From Dendrolimus kikuchii (lineage: Eukaryota; Arthropoda; Insecta; Lepidoptera; Lasiocampidae), in NCBI GenBank assembly GCA_019925095.2, contig CM034395.1, positions 14,554,213 through 14,618,212 on the forward strand: 64,000 bases of DNA, in the 5' to 3' direction. Position numbers and translations under genes: made by a program. The notes under the pieces are model-generated. The model searched no databases, was not told the origin of the DNA, and saw nothing but the letters and a program-made list of their open reading frames with translations. Below are positions 41,361-52,900 of this stretch, in pieces; within the stretch, counting starts at the first letter, position 1; the number at the start of each line of letters is the position of its first letter.

Positions 41361-44300
41361 CGATGGCGGAGTGGCAAGCGAACTTGGCCGTAATAAGCGA
41401 ACCTTATTACGTGCCGCCTTGCGGCAATTGGGTGGGCGACCTCGACGACGTGGTAGCGGTGGTGGCCAGAGCCGGTTCTGGCACACCGCTTACATGTCTC
41501 GAAAGAGGAAAGGGCTATGCGGTGGCGGAGAGCGGGAGTATCGTCGTCATAGGCGTTTACTTTTCGCGCAGCCGCCCCCTGGCGGAGTTCGAGCTTCACT
41601 TGGACGCCATCAGGGCTGCCATAGACAGATTGTCGCCTAAAACGATCTTCGTGATGGGCGACTTTAACGCAAAACACTGTTCCTGGGGAAATGCGTTCAC
41701 GGAACCTAGGGGCCGGACGGTTGAGGAATGGGCTCTTCAATCCGGCCTGACCATATTGAACCAGGGATCGGTCCAGACCTGCGTGCGCGCGCGGGGTGGA
41801 TCGGTCATCGACCTGTCATTCGCCACTCATGCGGCCGCCCGCAGAGTTGTCGGATGGAGGGTGCTGGAGGAGGTGGAGTCGCTCTCTGATCATCGGTACA
41901 TCAGATTTGAGCTTACCCCCTCCTCCGGTCCGAGCCCTGTTCATCGCCCCCCTCTCTTCCCGCGTTGGGCCCTTACCAAGCTCGATCCGGAGCAGGCCGA
42001 GGAGTGGGCACTCACGGAAAGCTGGGCCTACCCAGTCGAATTCGAGAACCTGGAGTCGCAGGCAGAGCACATGCGCAAGACCCTGACGAGGGTTTGCGAC
42101 GCGGCGATGCCTCGCGTCTCCAAGCGGCAGCCTCCGTGCAAGCAGGTCCACTGGTGGACCGAGGAGCTGGGCGAGATGCGAAAGGCAGTTCGCATCATCA
42201 GCCACAGGCTCAAACGCTGCAGGGCGCGCCGTCCTCCGGACTACGTCGCGGAAAATGGACTCGTGGGAGAGTTTAGGGAGGCCAGAAAGGCCCTTTCGAT
42301 TGCAATACTGCAAGCGAAAGCCCGGGCTCGGGCCGAGCTCCTCGAGACGCTCGATCGGGACCCTTGGGGGCGTCCGTACCGTGGGGCCCGCAACACGTTG
42401 CGGCCTTGCACATCCACGGTCACGGAAACGCTCGAACCCGAGGTGCTCCGGTCGGTTATCGACGGGCTCTTCCCGGATCCGGGAAACTTCACTCCCCCCA
42501 GTATGGGTCCACCCGTTCCCGACACTCCCACGGACGAGGAGCCTCACTCCATCTCCGAGGGGGAACTAGACGTTGCCCTGGACCGGCTCCGGGGCAGGAA
42601 GACGGCACCGGGACCCGACGGGGTTCCAGGTCGACTCCTCTTCCTGGCCGCTAAACATCTACGCGGCCAGCTGCGGGAACTGTTCGAAGCCTGTATTCGC
42701 GCAGGTCGGCTCCCGTCGCAATGGAAGGAGGGTCGTTTGTGCCTGATTCCCAAGGGAGGTCGGCCTCCCAACGATCCGTCCGCCTTCAGGCCCATAGTGC
42801 TGCTGAACGAGGTCGCTAAGGTCTTCGAAAAGATCTTGGCGGAGCGGCTCGTGAAGCATCTCGACGCTGTGGAGCCGGGGCTTTCAGAAACGCAGTTCGG
42901 GTTTCGGCGGAGGCGCTCCACGATGGACGCCTTCGAGACGCTGCGAACGTCAACGGACGAAGCCGTCCAAGCGAAGGATGTCGTTCTTGCGGTGTCGCTA
43001 GACATAGCGAACGCCTTTAACAGCCTCCCTCATGAGACGATCAGGGAGGGGCTCCGCGCGCATGGAGTCCCCCCGTACCTCACGAGGCTGTTGGGCGCGT
43101 ACCTGCAGGATCGACATATCCTTTGGGAGGGCGGTGAGTCCGGCAATCCCGAGGTAGGTCGTCGACGCGTCGCGTGCGGCGTTCCACAGGGGTCGGTCCT
43201 CGGGCCGATTCTTTGGAACGTAGGTTATGACTGGATCCTTCGGGTTCCGGTCCTACCCGGGGTAGGGCTGATCTGCTTTGCGGACGACACCCTACTCACG
43301 GCACGCGCTGCGTCATTTGCGGAATCCGTGGACGTCGCTAACGCCGGGTTGGCGATTGTCGTAGATCGAATAGCTAGGCTGGGCTTGAGGGTCTCCCCCG
43401 CGAAAACGGAGGCCATCATGTTCCATAGGAAATTTCGCAATCCCCCCGCGGACTTGACCGTTTCGGTCCAAGGGGTGGCCATTAGAGTAGGGCCCCAGAT
43501 GAAATATCTGGGGCTAGTTCTCGATGGGAAATGGCTGTTCAAAGCGCACTTTGAGCAGCTAGTTCCCAAACTCGTCAAATCCGCGGGCGCACTCTCGAGG
43601 CTGCTTCCCAACGTAGGGGGCCCGGGAGGTGCGACGCGGAAACTTTACTCTGGCATCCTGAGGAGTATGGCACTGTACGGTGCACCCGTCTGGTCCAATG
43701 CACTTCACCGCCACACGCAGCAGGTTCTGGCCGTGAGGACCATACGGGGGTATCGCACAGTGTCGCGGACGGCGGCCACCCTCCTGGCAGGCGATCCACC
43801 CTGGCATCTCCAGGCGGACGTCCTGACAGTGGTGCGCCGCACCCGGCAGGATGCCCTAGCTAGAGGCCTGACCTTCTGTCAGGTCGAAATCGAGGCGATC
43901 AGGAAGCGGGAAACCGCCTCTATGATCGCCGTCTGGTCTCAAGAGCTCGACAACCCTGCGGCCTATGGCGGCTACACGGTGGATGCAATCAGGCCACAGC
44001 TGACGGAATGGGTCAACCGCACCAGCGGCACCCTGACCTTCAGGACGACACAGATACTTACCGGACACGGATGTTTCGACAAGTATCTGTGTCGCATTGT
44101 GGGCTGCTTGCCTTCCCCGGACTGCCGCCAGTGCGGCGCGCCCGACACGGCGTTACACACGCTTGTCGAGTGCGCCGCATGGGCGCCGCAGCGTTTCGAA
44201 CTTGAGACGCACGTAGGTCCAGTCGACTCGCTCTGCGACTTGGTCAAGGCCATGCTGCAGAGCAGCGATAATTGGGGGGCTGCGGTTACTTTTTGCGAGA

Positions 44301-44437
44301 CAGTAATGTCACTCAAGGAGGCCGCAGAACGAGACAGGGAGAGAAGTCCTGCAGCGCGTGCCAATGCGTCTTCTCGAGGTCGCCGGCCTTCAGCTGGCAC
44401 CTGGAGAGGCAGGTACGCGCATTACTTCCCTCCCTGA
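41361..44437 (+). CDS. R1-clade ORF2: endonuclease, reverse transcriptase, CCHC (copy 2)
   Basis: Endonuclease from AMAEWQANLAVISEPYY (FVMGDFNAKHCSWG; SLSDHRYI), RT with LDIANAFNSLPH, GVPQGSVLGPILW and catalytic ICFADDTLL. The C-terminal domain ends with a zinc motif (CLPSPDCRQCGAPDTALH...C). About 1,025 residues, normal for the clade. Compared with copies 1 and 3 there are two lesions. A 4-bp insertion (actaacta) near 41305 puts a TAA just upstream and removes the first ~30 codons that follow the ATGCCTAG overlap. A 21-bp in-frame deletion at 43716 also removes seven residues found in copy 3. The first in-frame ATG is used as start; activity is doubtful but domains are complete. Confidence 0.85.
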
Positions 44438-44850
44438 GTTAGGTTCCGTTTACCGCGGGGGGCCTTTAGCTTGCTAGGAAGAGCAAAGGACCTTCTACCC
44501 CCGCACAACGAAGTGGGGTGTGTTCTCCCAGGGCACACTCCAGGCACTTTATTGCGCTGGATCGGCTGGGCGTAACTATGTTCTAAATCTCAGCCTTTCC
44601 AACACATTCAAAGCGCAGGGTCGTCAGGGAGGAGGCGGTTTTTAGTGGGTATTGGGGTTGCTCGCCCGTGCAGCAACGCTCGGAGTCTTCCACACTATTC
44701 TGTGACGTCGATCGCGGACGGAGCGCTGCCAAGAGCATACTATTGCTGCAGTGTTATCGCCCCCGACCGACGCGTGTCGTTCCCCTAGCAACGACCCAGT
44801 TTGTGCGTAAATCGGTTAAGCATTTTCCCTCGCCTCAAAACCAAAAAAAA
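44438..44850 (+). other. LINE copy 2 3' UTR and poly(A)
   Basis: Same GC-rich tail as in the other copies, beginning 'gttaggttccgtttaccgcg', ending 'ctcgcctcaaaacc' and nine A. Confidence 0.8.
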
Positions 44851-44929
44851 AGCCATGGACCTCTATAATACTTTATATATAATACTTTCCTACTTCAGTG
44901 GCAAAAACATACGTTTTTGGCAGTTGACC

Positions 44930-45343
44930 TTTTTTTTTTTTATTTGAGGCGAGGGAAAATGCTTAACCGATTTACGCACAAACTGGGCCGTTGCTAGGGG
45001 AACGACACGCGTCGGTCGGGGGCGATAACACTGCAGCAATAGTATGCTCTTGGCAGTGCTCCGTCCGCGATCGATGTCACAGAATAGTGTGGAAGACTCC
45101 GAGCGTTGCTGCACGAGCGAGCAACCCCAATACCCACTAAAAACCCCCTCCTCCCTGTCGACCCTGCGCTTTTGTTTGTGTTGGAAAGGCTGATTTAGAA
45201 CATAGTTACGCCCAGCCGATCCAGCGCAATAAAGTGCCTGGAGTGTGCCCTGGGAGAACACACCCCACTTAGTTGTGCGGGGATAGAAGGTCCTTTGCTC
45301 TCCTAGCAAGCTAAAGGCCCCCCGCGGTAAACGGAACCAATGA
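44930..45343 (-). mobile_element. R1-clade LINE, copy 4 (3' UTR only)
   Basis: 5'-truncated copy in reverse orientation: poly(T) at 44930, then the reverse complement of the 3' UTR up to 'acggaacc'. A 9-bp direct repeat cagttgacc flanks it (44921-44929 and 45344-45352). Lies tail-to-tail with copy 2, about 80 bp apart. Confidence 0.85.
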
Positions 45344-45383
45344 CAGTTGACCGTTAAACCAATGTGTATCAAGGCGGCTACCG

Positions 45384-45632
45384 GTTTTTTTTATTTTTAT
45401 TGCGGGAGTTCAGCAGACAGGCAGACGGCCCACTTGATGGAAAACGGTTACCATCGCCTATGGACATTTGCAACACCAAAGGTGCTATAAATGCACTGCT
45501 GCTCTCTTAAGGGAGACTGCAACCTGGTCACTGATGCCGGAACACAACTCAAGGCTGTTATGGCGATATACTCTAGATCAGGGGTGGTAGCCATCCAGTC
45601 GGGCAAATATCCTACCACCTGGCAAACTTATA
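45384..45632 (-). mobile_element. SINE-like element, copy S1
   Basis: Minus-oriented. Poly(T), then 'gcagacaggcagacggccca', 'gtgctataaatgcactgctg', and 'tcaggggtggtagccatcca'. The same family is found at 62421-62743 and, split, at 61411-61582/63927-64000. Confidence 0.8.
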
Positions 45633-46203
45633 ATAATAATAAAATAATAAGTTTGTGGACAAACTTATAATAAGTCTATGAAATAATTTTTATTCTTAGT
45701 TCTATTCAACTCATTCTATAAAATATTGGTAATTTAATCACTTTTAATACTTAAACATGAAAATAGACGAATATTAACTCTAAAATACTGATTTAGGCAA
45801 AGTTTGGCACGTTTTACGAACGAATGTATTACCAAACTTTGCCGAGTCTAGGGTTGACGCCCTTGTCACTATTTTTAACCGACGTTCTAAAAGGAGGAAG
45901 TTCTCTCTCAGTTCGGTTGTATGTTCTTTTCTTTATGTGTGTTGCCGCAAAACTCCTTCACTTATGAACAGATTAGGATTTTTTTGTTGTTGAAAAGGAG
46001 ATAATTTAAGTTGGGTCCCGATGGCGCAATGTAAAATGACGTCACGTTTCCTTTTGATCAATAGCGTTGCGTTTTGCGACTTTACATACCCCCGCATTTA
46101 ACAATTTTTATTAATTAAAATCTGTAAATTAAAGGAATTAAATAAAACGATAACCTTAGACATATAATTCTATAGCAATAAAGACATTATATAAAAATAT
46201 ACT
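45633..46203. other. AT-rich spacer with a 12-bp hairpin
   Basis: No gene. At 45796-45843 a perfect 12-bp stem (ggcaaagtttgg / ccaaactttgcc) encloses a 24-nt loop. Confidence 0.5.
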
Positions 46204-46323
46204 CATAATAAAACTACGTTTTAACGGTTTTAAGCGCGGAAATTTATTAGATTTTTGTTATTTCGAAACGTCGGAATAACAAAAATCTAATAAATTACCG
46301 CGCTTAAAACCGTTAAAACGTAG
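46204..46323. repeat. Palindrome made of two Penelope-like 3' ends
   Basis: Arms of ~50 bp (46214-46263 and 46274-46323) complementary except for two positions, around a 'gaaacgtcgg' core. The right arm (taccgcgct-aaaaccgttaaaacgtag) is the 3' end also seen at 20388-20456 in the Penelope-like element. No protein part. Confidence 0.75.
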
Positions 46324-46993
46324 AATCAGTAATTTCTATCTAATATATTAACACCGAATAATTATTCTTAACCATTTGGATTTTTTTTATAATTTATAAT
46401 GTATTCTTTTTCGAACAAAAGTAAAGAAAGTAATTATTTTAAAGTCGTTTCAAACAGATATGTGTTTCGAGTTAAAAATCAAAAGAATATCAGTTCGATA
46501 GAACACAAGGTTATGAAAAAAAACCAGTTTTAATTTTTTTGACACTGTTTTACCACTTGTAAAAAAAATTCGTGAGTAGAAAGGATTGTAAAACAAATAT
46601 TCTGAAAAAAATGGTGATAGATAAATTTCAAAAACTCGAGATAAAAATATTTTAGTTTTATTTTATTTTTAAAAAATCGGCTTTTCATCCGGGAATTACA
46701 ACAAAAATATTGTTTTTCAATATGCAATCTCAATCTTTAATCTCTAATCCAAAATCGATATTTTCAATCCATTTCCTACTTTTGTGATTTCAATATTCGA
46801 TCCACAGATCGTTTCGTCGATCCGTTTTACGAATCCATCGTTGGGAGGGCGATCCGGCATTTTTGGATTGCCACTTGTATGAAAGTGACAGCTACGCGTT
46901 TTCAATAAACGATCTCTAATTTTGACAGATCCGTTTTTGACCTCAATCGATCTTTATTTGCGATCCCCCGATATTGAGAGATTCTTGTGTAAT
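46324..46993. other. AT-rich flank, no gene seen
   Basis: Possible 5' region of the PIF/Harbinger element. 'tttcaatattcgatc' at about 46789 has an exact inverted match near 54865. Confidence 0.4.
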
Positions 46994-47707
46994 AATGGAG
47001 TTATTTGCGAGTGATGGTGATAGTGATTGAAATGTTACTTCAATTATGGGATTTGGATAGTAGTGACGGCGAACTAGAAAGAGCAGAGTCCTCAAAAATA
47101 AACTTCTTGCAAAGTTTAGAATAAACAAAACATCCGTTAAAATGGTTTTGAACGAAATAATGCCATTTGTTAGTGAAATCGAGGCGGTAAAGTGTTTTAA
47201 TAATATTCACATTGCTTTATACATTAGATGACCTAAAATAATATTCAATTCTATTTTTAGAAACAACGGCTATCCACCATTGCATTAGCTTTTACTTAAC
47301 TCTACGATTTTATGCATTGGGGACAATGCTAAATTCGGTGGCTGATTTTGTTGGTGTATCCCTATCAGCGGTATGTAGGATAGTGGCAGATATATTTGCT
47401 GCTATTGCTAGATTGTATGGCAAATATACTGTTCTGGACTACAGACAAATTTTATAATATCATTCGGTTTTCTAGAGTATATGGTGCCATTCATTGAAAC
47501 TGAACTCAATGTTAAGAGGTTGGCAATATTATATTGTCAGTTCTATTTCAAATATATAACACAATTTTTACTGACTTGCTTGCACCTTTGTTAAACCCAT
47601 CAGCTACACAAGAAATCAGATACAATGAGGTCCACATAAAAACTAGAAATATAATTGAAAGGTAAAACTAACACTTAAGATTATTAGGTACTCATATGGC
47701 TTACCAC

Positions 47708-48176
47708 AGGTGGGTACTTCCTTTACTGTTACCATTTGACCTATGCTTTATGTACATGTAAGAATTTTTACAACTATACATATAATAGAACTGTAGAGGT
47801 CGAATTTCTGTACAATGAGAAAAAATGCTATATACCGAGTCAGGGGATGTAAGAAGTGAAATAGAACTAATTTAGATTTTTTTCAAATTTTCTGTTTCTG
47901 TTTGTCTGTCTCTTTGTACCAGTTAATGTCCGAACCGACTGAATTGATTTAAATGAAATTTTGTATGGTGGTAGCTTATATCCCTGGTCAGCATATAGGA
48001 TAGTTTTTATCTCGAAAAATTAAAGAGTTCCCGTGGGATAGTTAAAAAATCGCACCACGCAGATGAAGTCGCAGGCATCAGCTAGTTTAAAATATATTTC
48101 TATTTAAAATGTAAACAGTCTTACATGTACAGAAAACATAGGTCAAATGGTAGCAGTAAAGAAAGTACCCACTTGT
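47708..48176. mobile_element. MITE with long inverted ends, split by a SINE-like repeat
   Basis: Left end 'gggtacttcctttactgtta' ... 'catgtaaga' (47711-47767) matches the reverse complement of the right end at 48118-48176 over about 55 bp. Between them sits RTE/SINE-like copy iii. The MITE itself interrupts the Harbinger remains. Confidence 0.7.
47773..48086 (+). repeat. RTE/SINE-like interspersed repeat, copy iii
   Basis: Third copy of the family at 4348 and 5561. More diverged tail (cacgcagatgaagtcgcagg), ending 'gctagt'. Inserted in the loop of the MITE. Confidence 0.75.
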
Positions 48177-48340
48177 TTACTAGTAGGAAATAGTATTTCT
48201 TTTTTAATTTGAAAAATATATTTCTTTGTACAGGATGTTTGGAAACATTGCTTCCCAGTAATATCATTAACAATGTGATTGTCCTGAGAAAATATAACAA
48301 AGGTTATAATAGCTACAGCAGTTCTTCACATCATTTGAAG

Positions 48341-48940
48341 GACCTAGTATTGAGGAAGTGGCCCCTGAAGTAGAGTTGTCGTGAGAAAGTAAAGTTACTG
48401 TGACATCAGAAAATTTGGAAAATAATGTTACTCATAGAATAGATACAATTTCAAATTATTTTTAATAATACACATATATATTATACCTGCCTCTAAATAT
48501 ATATTATGTCTGTCGAATATATTGAAATAAAAAGTTGCCTGTGTTAATTTAGATTGTAAGCTGTTTGTACTACTGCTACACTTTACTGAAAATTCTTTCA
48601 TCCATTTTGTGTTATTGACAAATAAACACTCACACAAACAAACTTTTACATTTATTTATATTTATAGGATTTGTAAATTGCTTAAGGTTCATGTAAATAT
48701 GTGTTGTAATGATGGCTATTACTTAAATTATGCTAGATTTAAATGGAATAATGTCCAGGAAATAAAATATACAGATCATACTATAACATTGTTTAATTTC
48801 AACATAAAAGGTACATCATTACATATTATTAAAAACTTTTTTAATGTAGGTAATTCTAATACCTACATTTAGGTTACTTACCATTAATATTTACATTCAC
48901 ATTATACACACAAACTTAAAATTAAAATATACAAATGTAA
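48341..48940. other. AT-rich DNA, no gene seen
   Basis: Likely inter-ORF region of the Harbinger element. No convincing coding sequence. Confidence 0.4.
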
Positions 48941-49078
48941 AACATCCTAGAACTTATTTTTTTTAAATTAAAAACTAAATGAATTAATATGACTAAAACA
49001 CAATTTTATACATTTTCTCCCTTCTAATTCCTTATCTCTAATTTTACTTGTCATTCTCTAATTTAATATCTTCAACCA

Positions 49079-49173
49079 TACTCTAATAATTTTTTCTTGA
49101 CTATATAATATTCTATAGCTTTATTTCTGGCTTCACAACCATCATCACTTTTTATCATCCTGTTTGGCACCTG
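49079..49173 (-). pseudogene. Possible Harbinger Myb/SANT-like ORF, last exon
   Basis: After an acceptor 'tgttttcacag' (AG at 49175-49174) the minus strand reads VPNRMIKSDDGCEARNKAIE...VKKKLLEYG stop. Its Lys/Glu-rich helical character matches the C-terminal part of the DNA-binding partner protein usually encoded next to, and convergent with, Harbinger transposases. A small upstream candidate exon (MENFM|GTAAGT) lies at about 49676-49692. Confidence 0.4.
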
Positions 49174-49175
49174 TG

Positions 49176-49713
49176 AAAACAAAATGTGATATAATAATCT
49201 GCATTAATTAAATAAATATTATAATTAAATCCCTTCTAGAATTACATTTTATATGTTTACAGAATCTTAATCTCATTGACATCTGCAATAGTTGTAAAAT
49301 TGAGTCATTGAGGCTACTATATGTATGTACTCAGTGTGCAAGTTTCAATACACAGGGGGGGAATCAGACCTAGGATATCTAAGTTGTGACTCAAATGTAA
49401 TAACACTTGTCCACAATATACTTATATTCTTACTAAAAAGGGTTATTTAGTAGAACTTTAACAACAGCCCAACCCCAGGACAAACTTACTTGGACCATAC
49501 TTAACAATATTTTATCTATAATTCTTAACAAATATGTTGTTTTAAAAAAGTAATAAAACACACTTGTCCTTGTGGTTGTGTATTTAATTAATTTTATAAC
49601 AGAAAATTGTTATTTATTCATAAATATGATGGGTAATTCAATAGATATTTAGTTACATAATGTTTACTTACCATAAAATTCTCCATTTTCTAGTTTTTCT
49701 TGCTACAAAACAA
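49176..49713. other. Presumed Harbinger intron, no other gene
   Basis: AT-rich. Ends where the gypsy 3' LTR begins. Confidence 0.4.
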
Positions 49714-49917
49714 AACGGGTTGGTATTGGTAGTGTCAACAAATAAAACTGAAAAGCAATCTACTCAAAATTCTTATTATTTCTTGCCTCCAAAATCTAAT
49801 ATAATACACTCTAAAAATGTCAAAAACCATACAATACGCCTCCTGTCACCTCTCCTCTCCTCTCCTCGCCTCTCCTTATCTCATAAACTTAACGGCTTGG
49901 CTTGTCTGTCTTTTACA
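49714..49917 (-). repeat. Gypsy 3' LTR
   Basis: Direct repeat of 54424-54627 with one mismatch. Begins TGTAAAAGAC on the minus strand; contains the pyrimidine/purine run 'tctcctctcctctcctcgcc'. Confidence 0.9.
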
Positions 49918-49964
49918 GTCGGCCACCCTGAAACAATTGCACCGCAATTGGTGCATGCAATAAT

Positions 49965-52900
49965 TTAACTTTCCAATAAATCAATTAGGTCATCTCGAGT
50001 CACAACTTCATCATCGCTGCTAGTTTCACTGCACTCAGGTGCACTTCGATAGGTTCGCAGTGAATCTGCAGCAACTACTCCGGAGAACTTCTTATAACCC
50101 CTCATGCCCTTTACACTCTTAATTTCATAACGACCATTATTAAGTACCTTATTGATAGTATAAGGGCCTGAGTATAGGACCTGCAATTTATTGTTTACAT
50201 CCTTGACTTCACCCCCAGATGGTCCTTGTTTCCACAAAACTAAGTCCCCCTTTTTAAAGACTTTCTCTGGCTTATGACGTTTATCATAGTAATGTTTCAA
50301 TAATTTTGCACGATCTTCTAGTCGACTAGAAGCATTTTGTCGTTTTCTGTGTACTGATGCAGACTCACCATTGCCTATTAGATCTGGTATCAACCTACCT
50401 TTATGGCTAAACATTATCTCATAAGGATGATAACCTAAGCTTTCATTCATTGTGTTGTTTATGCCCCAAATACAATCTGGTAAACATTCATTCCACATAT
50501 TGGGATCTATATTACGTGTACGCATTGCATCTAACAATGTGCGATTGTAGCGCTCAACTTGACCATTTGCACGGGGGCATGCTATGGCATTTAGTGTATG
50601 ATGAATCTGGTATTGAACTGAAAATGATCTGAAGATTCTACTGGTAAATGCTAAGTTCCTATCGGAAATCAACCTTTTTGGATAACCAAATAAGCTAAAC
50701 ACATCTTTGAGGACAGTAACAGTCTCCACAGAATTAATGGTTCTGGTTGGACGGGCTATAAGAAATTTCGAGAATGAGTCTACAATCATGAGGATATATT
50801 GGTAGCCTCTCTTAGTACGGCAGAATGGGCCTAGATGATCAATATGGACTACTTCCATGGGGATAGAGGGCTTTGGTATTGGATGTAACTCTCCACTTGG
50901 CTTTCCATAGTTTCCTTTACTGTAACTACACTCCAAACAAGAACTAACATATTTTTTTATAAAACGTGTCATTTTAGGAAACCAATAATCTGATTTAATT
51001 AATTCTTCACACCTTTTGATCCCTACATGGCCTATTTGATCATGAAATTTCTGCATAAATTTCCATCTAGCGAAAGCTGGTACTACTAATCTATCACCAT
51101 TCAAAGTCTTTCTATATAATCTATCATTCATAATCTTGTAATTATTGGCAACATCCTCACATGCATTGCCTTCAGTTAGCTGTTTAATAATATTGTTCAA
51201 TTTGTCATCTTGTAGTTGTATAGTTAAAAACCAGTCATCACTCGAAATCATATTTATGTTTACAATAGGTATTAACGATTCTATATTATCAGTAACTTTG
51301 AATGAGCTATCTACAGGTGGATTGCGACTCAAGGCATCAACATGCCTCATTCGCTCCCCGGGTCTATATTCAATTTGAATATCATAATCTTGGATTGTGA
51401 GCCACCAACGAGCTATACGAGGCACTAGATCTTTTTTTAATAAAGTATATCTCACAGCAGAACAATCTGTAACTACTTTAATTGATTTTCCGAATACATA
51501 AACTCGAAAATGCTTTAATGAATCAACAACTGCTAAAGTCTCAAGTTCATAGCTGTGATACATGGATTCCTCACGAGAAGTTACCCTGCTATAATAAAAT
51601 ACTGGCTTTAATTCAATGTCATTGTGTTTCTGAAATAGAATACCTGCTATACCTACTTTGCTAGCATCTGTATGTATCTCACAAGGCAGAGAAGGATCAT
51701 ACAGTGCAAGAACTGGTTGCGAGCACAGTTTAAGTTTTAATTCATTAAAACAATCATCTTGTTTACCTTGCCAGACCCATTCAGAACTCTTTTTTGTTAA
51801 ATCAGTTAAGGGTTTTGCTATAAGTGCATAGTTTTTTATATATTTTCTAAAGTAGCTACATAAACCTAAGAACTGACGCAGTTGGTGAATGTTATTTGGT
51901 TTTGAAAAGTCAGATACTGATTTTATTTTTTGATTTCCCGGTCTTATACCCTGTGCACTTATTTCATGACCTAAAAATGATATCTCAGACATTAGAAAAG
52001 AACATTTTCTCATGTTTAATTTTAAGTCCGCTTTCTGCAACTCAATTAAGACTTTATCTAATAGTACTATACCATCAGCTACATTTTCAGTTGATAGTAA
52101 CATATCATCCATGAAAAAGACAATATCATCACTACCCACCAATTTAACTAGTTTTTGAATTACTCTCATAAATACTGATGGGGCATTCGCTAATCCGAAT
52201 GGGACTCTCAAGTATTCATATAAGCCATCTGGTGTAATAAAGGCTGTTTTGTGTATAGAATCAGGGTGAATTTTGATGTTGTGAAACCCAGAAAACAGAT
52301 CAAGGTTCGTAAAATAATTTTTACCAGCTAATTTTGATAACTGGTCGTCAATATGAGGCATGGGAAACCGATCTTTGACAGTTATCGCATTTAAATCCCT
52401 ATAATCAACACAGAGTCGATAGTCACCATTTTTCTTTTTTACAAGAATAATTGGGGATGCATATTGAGAATTAGATTCCCTAACAATACCACTGCTGATC
52501 AGGTCATCAATTATTTTTGTTACTGCTTGTCTCTCAGAATGAGCCAACCTATATGGTTTTCTTACAACAGGCTTATTAACATTAAGTTGAATTGTCATTT
52601 CTCCTAAATTAGTACAACCTATTTCTTTATTTGTATTGGCAAAGCAATCTTTATGGTGTGTTAATAATTGTATTAGGTTACTTAAGTCATTGGCCTGAAT
52701 ATCTCCTACCTTTATATTTTGTAACTCAGAATCAAAATTATTCCCACACTCAACTCTCCTCAAGGTTAAAAGATTAGAACTCACCTCTATATCTGTGCAT
52801 CTGTCAGCTCTGGCTACCATCATTCCTTTTTTCCAAGATATAGGGCCTGTGCCAATATTACAGACCCTCACATATCCCTTGCCATTTCTAAGCATTGTGC

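Larger units (their letters stand above)
37588..44850 (+). mobile_element. R1-clade LINE, copy 2 (full length)
   Basis: 7.26 kb with a perfect 16-bp target duplication agccatggacctctat (37572-37587 and 44851-44866), starting 'tcccggacggcatccgtgcg' and ending in A(9). Nearly identical to copy 1. It defines the true 5' end: ~300-nt leader, ORF1 in two frames, ORF2 complete to its C-terminal zinc motif, ~410-nt 3' UTR. Long target duplication and low divergence mean a recent insertion at a non-rDNA site. Confidence 0.92.
46994..48340 (+). pseudogene. PIF/Harbinger transposase remains
   Basis: Pieces in order: MELFASDGDSD stop (46994), MVLNEIMPFVSEIEA with a donor-like GTAAAG (about 47197). After an acceptor 'ctatttttag' (47260) comes QRLSTIALAFT, then in another frame LRFYALGTMLNSVADFVG and VSLSAVCRIVADIFAAIARL. 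The latter is the conserved helix region of PIF/Harbinger (DDE_Tnp_4) proteins. After the 47.7-48.2 kb MITE a C-terminal phrase KVIIATAVLHII follows (48300-48335). Most of the DDE core is missing. Pseudogene. Confidence 0.6.

Noticed and set aside
40146..41486. 446-codon antisense frame in copy 2
   Set aside because: Shadow of ORF1/ORF2. Its Arg/His/Pro-rich composition is what the reverse complement of the zinc-knuckle region gives.
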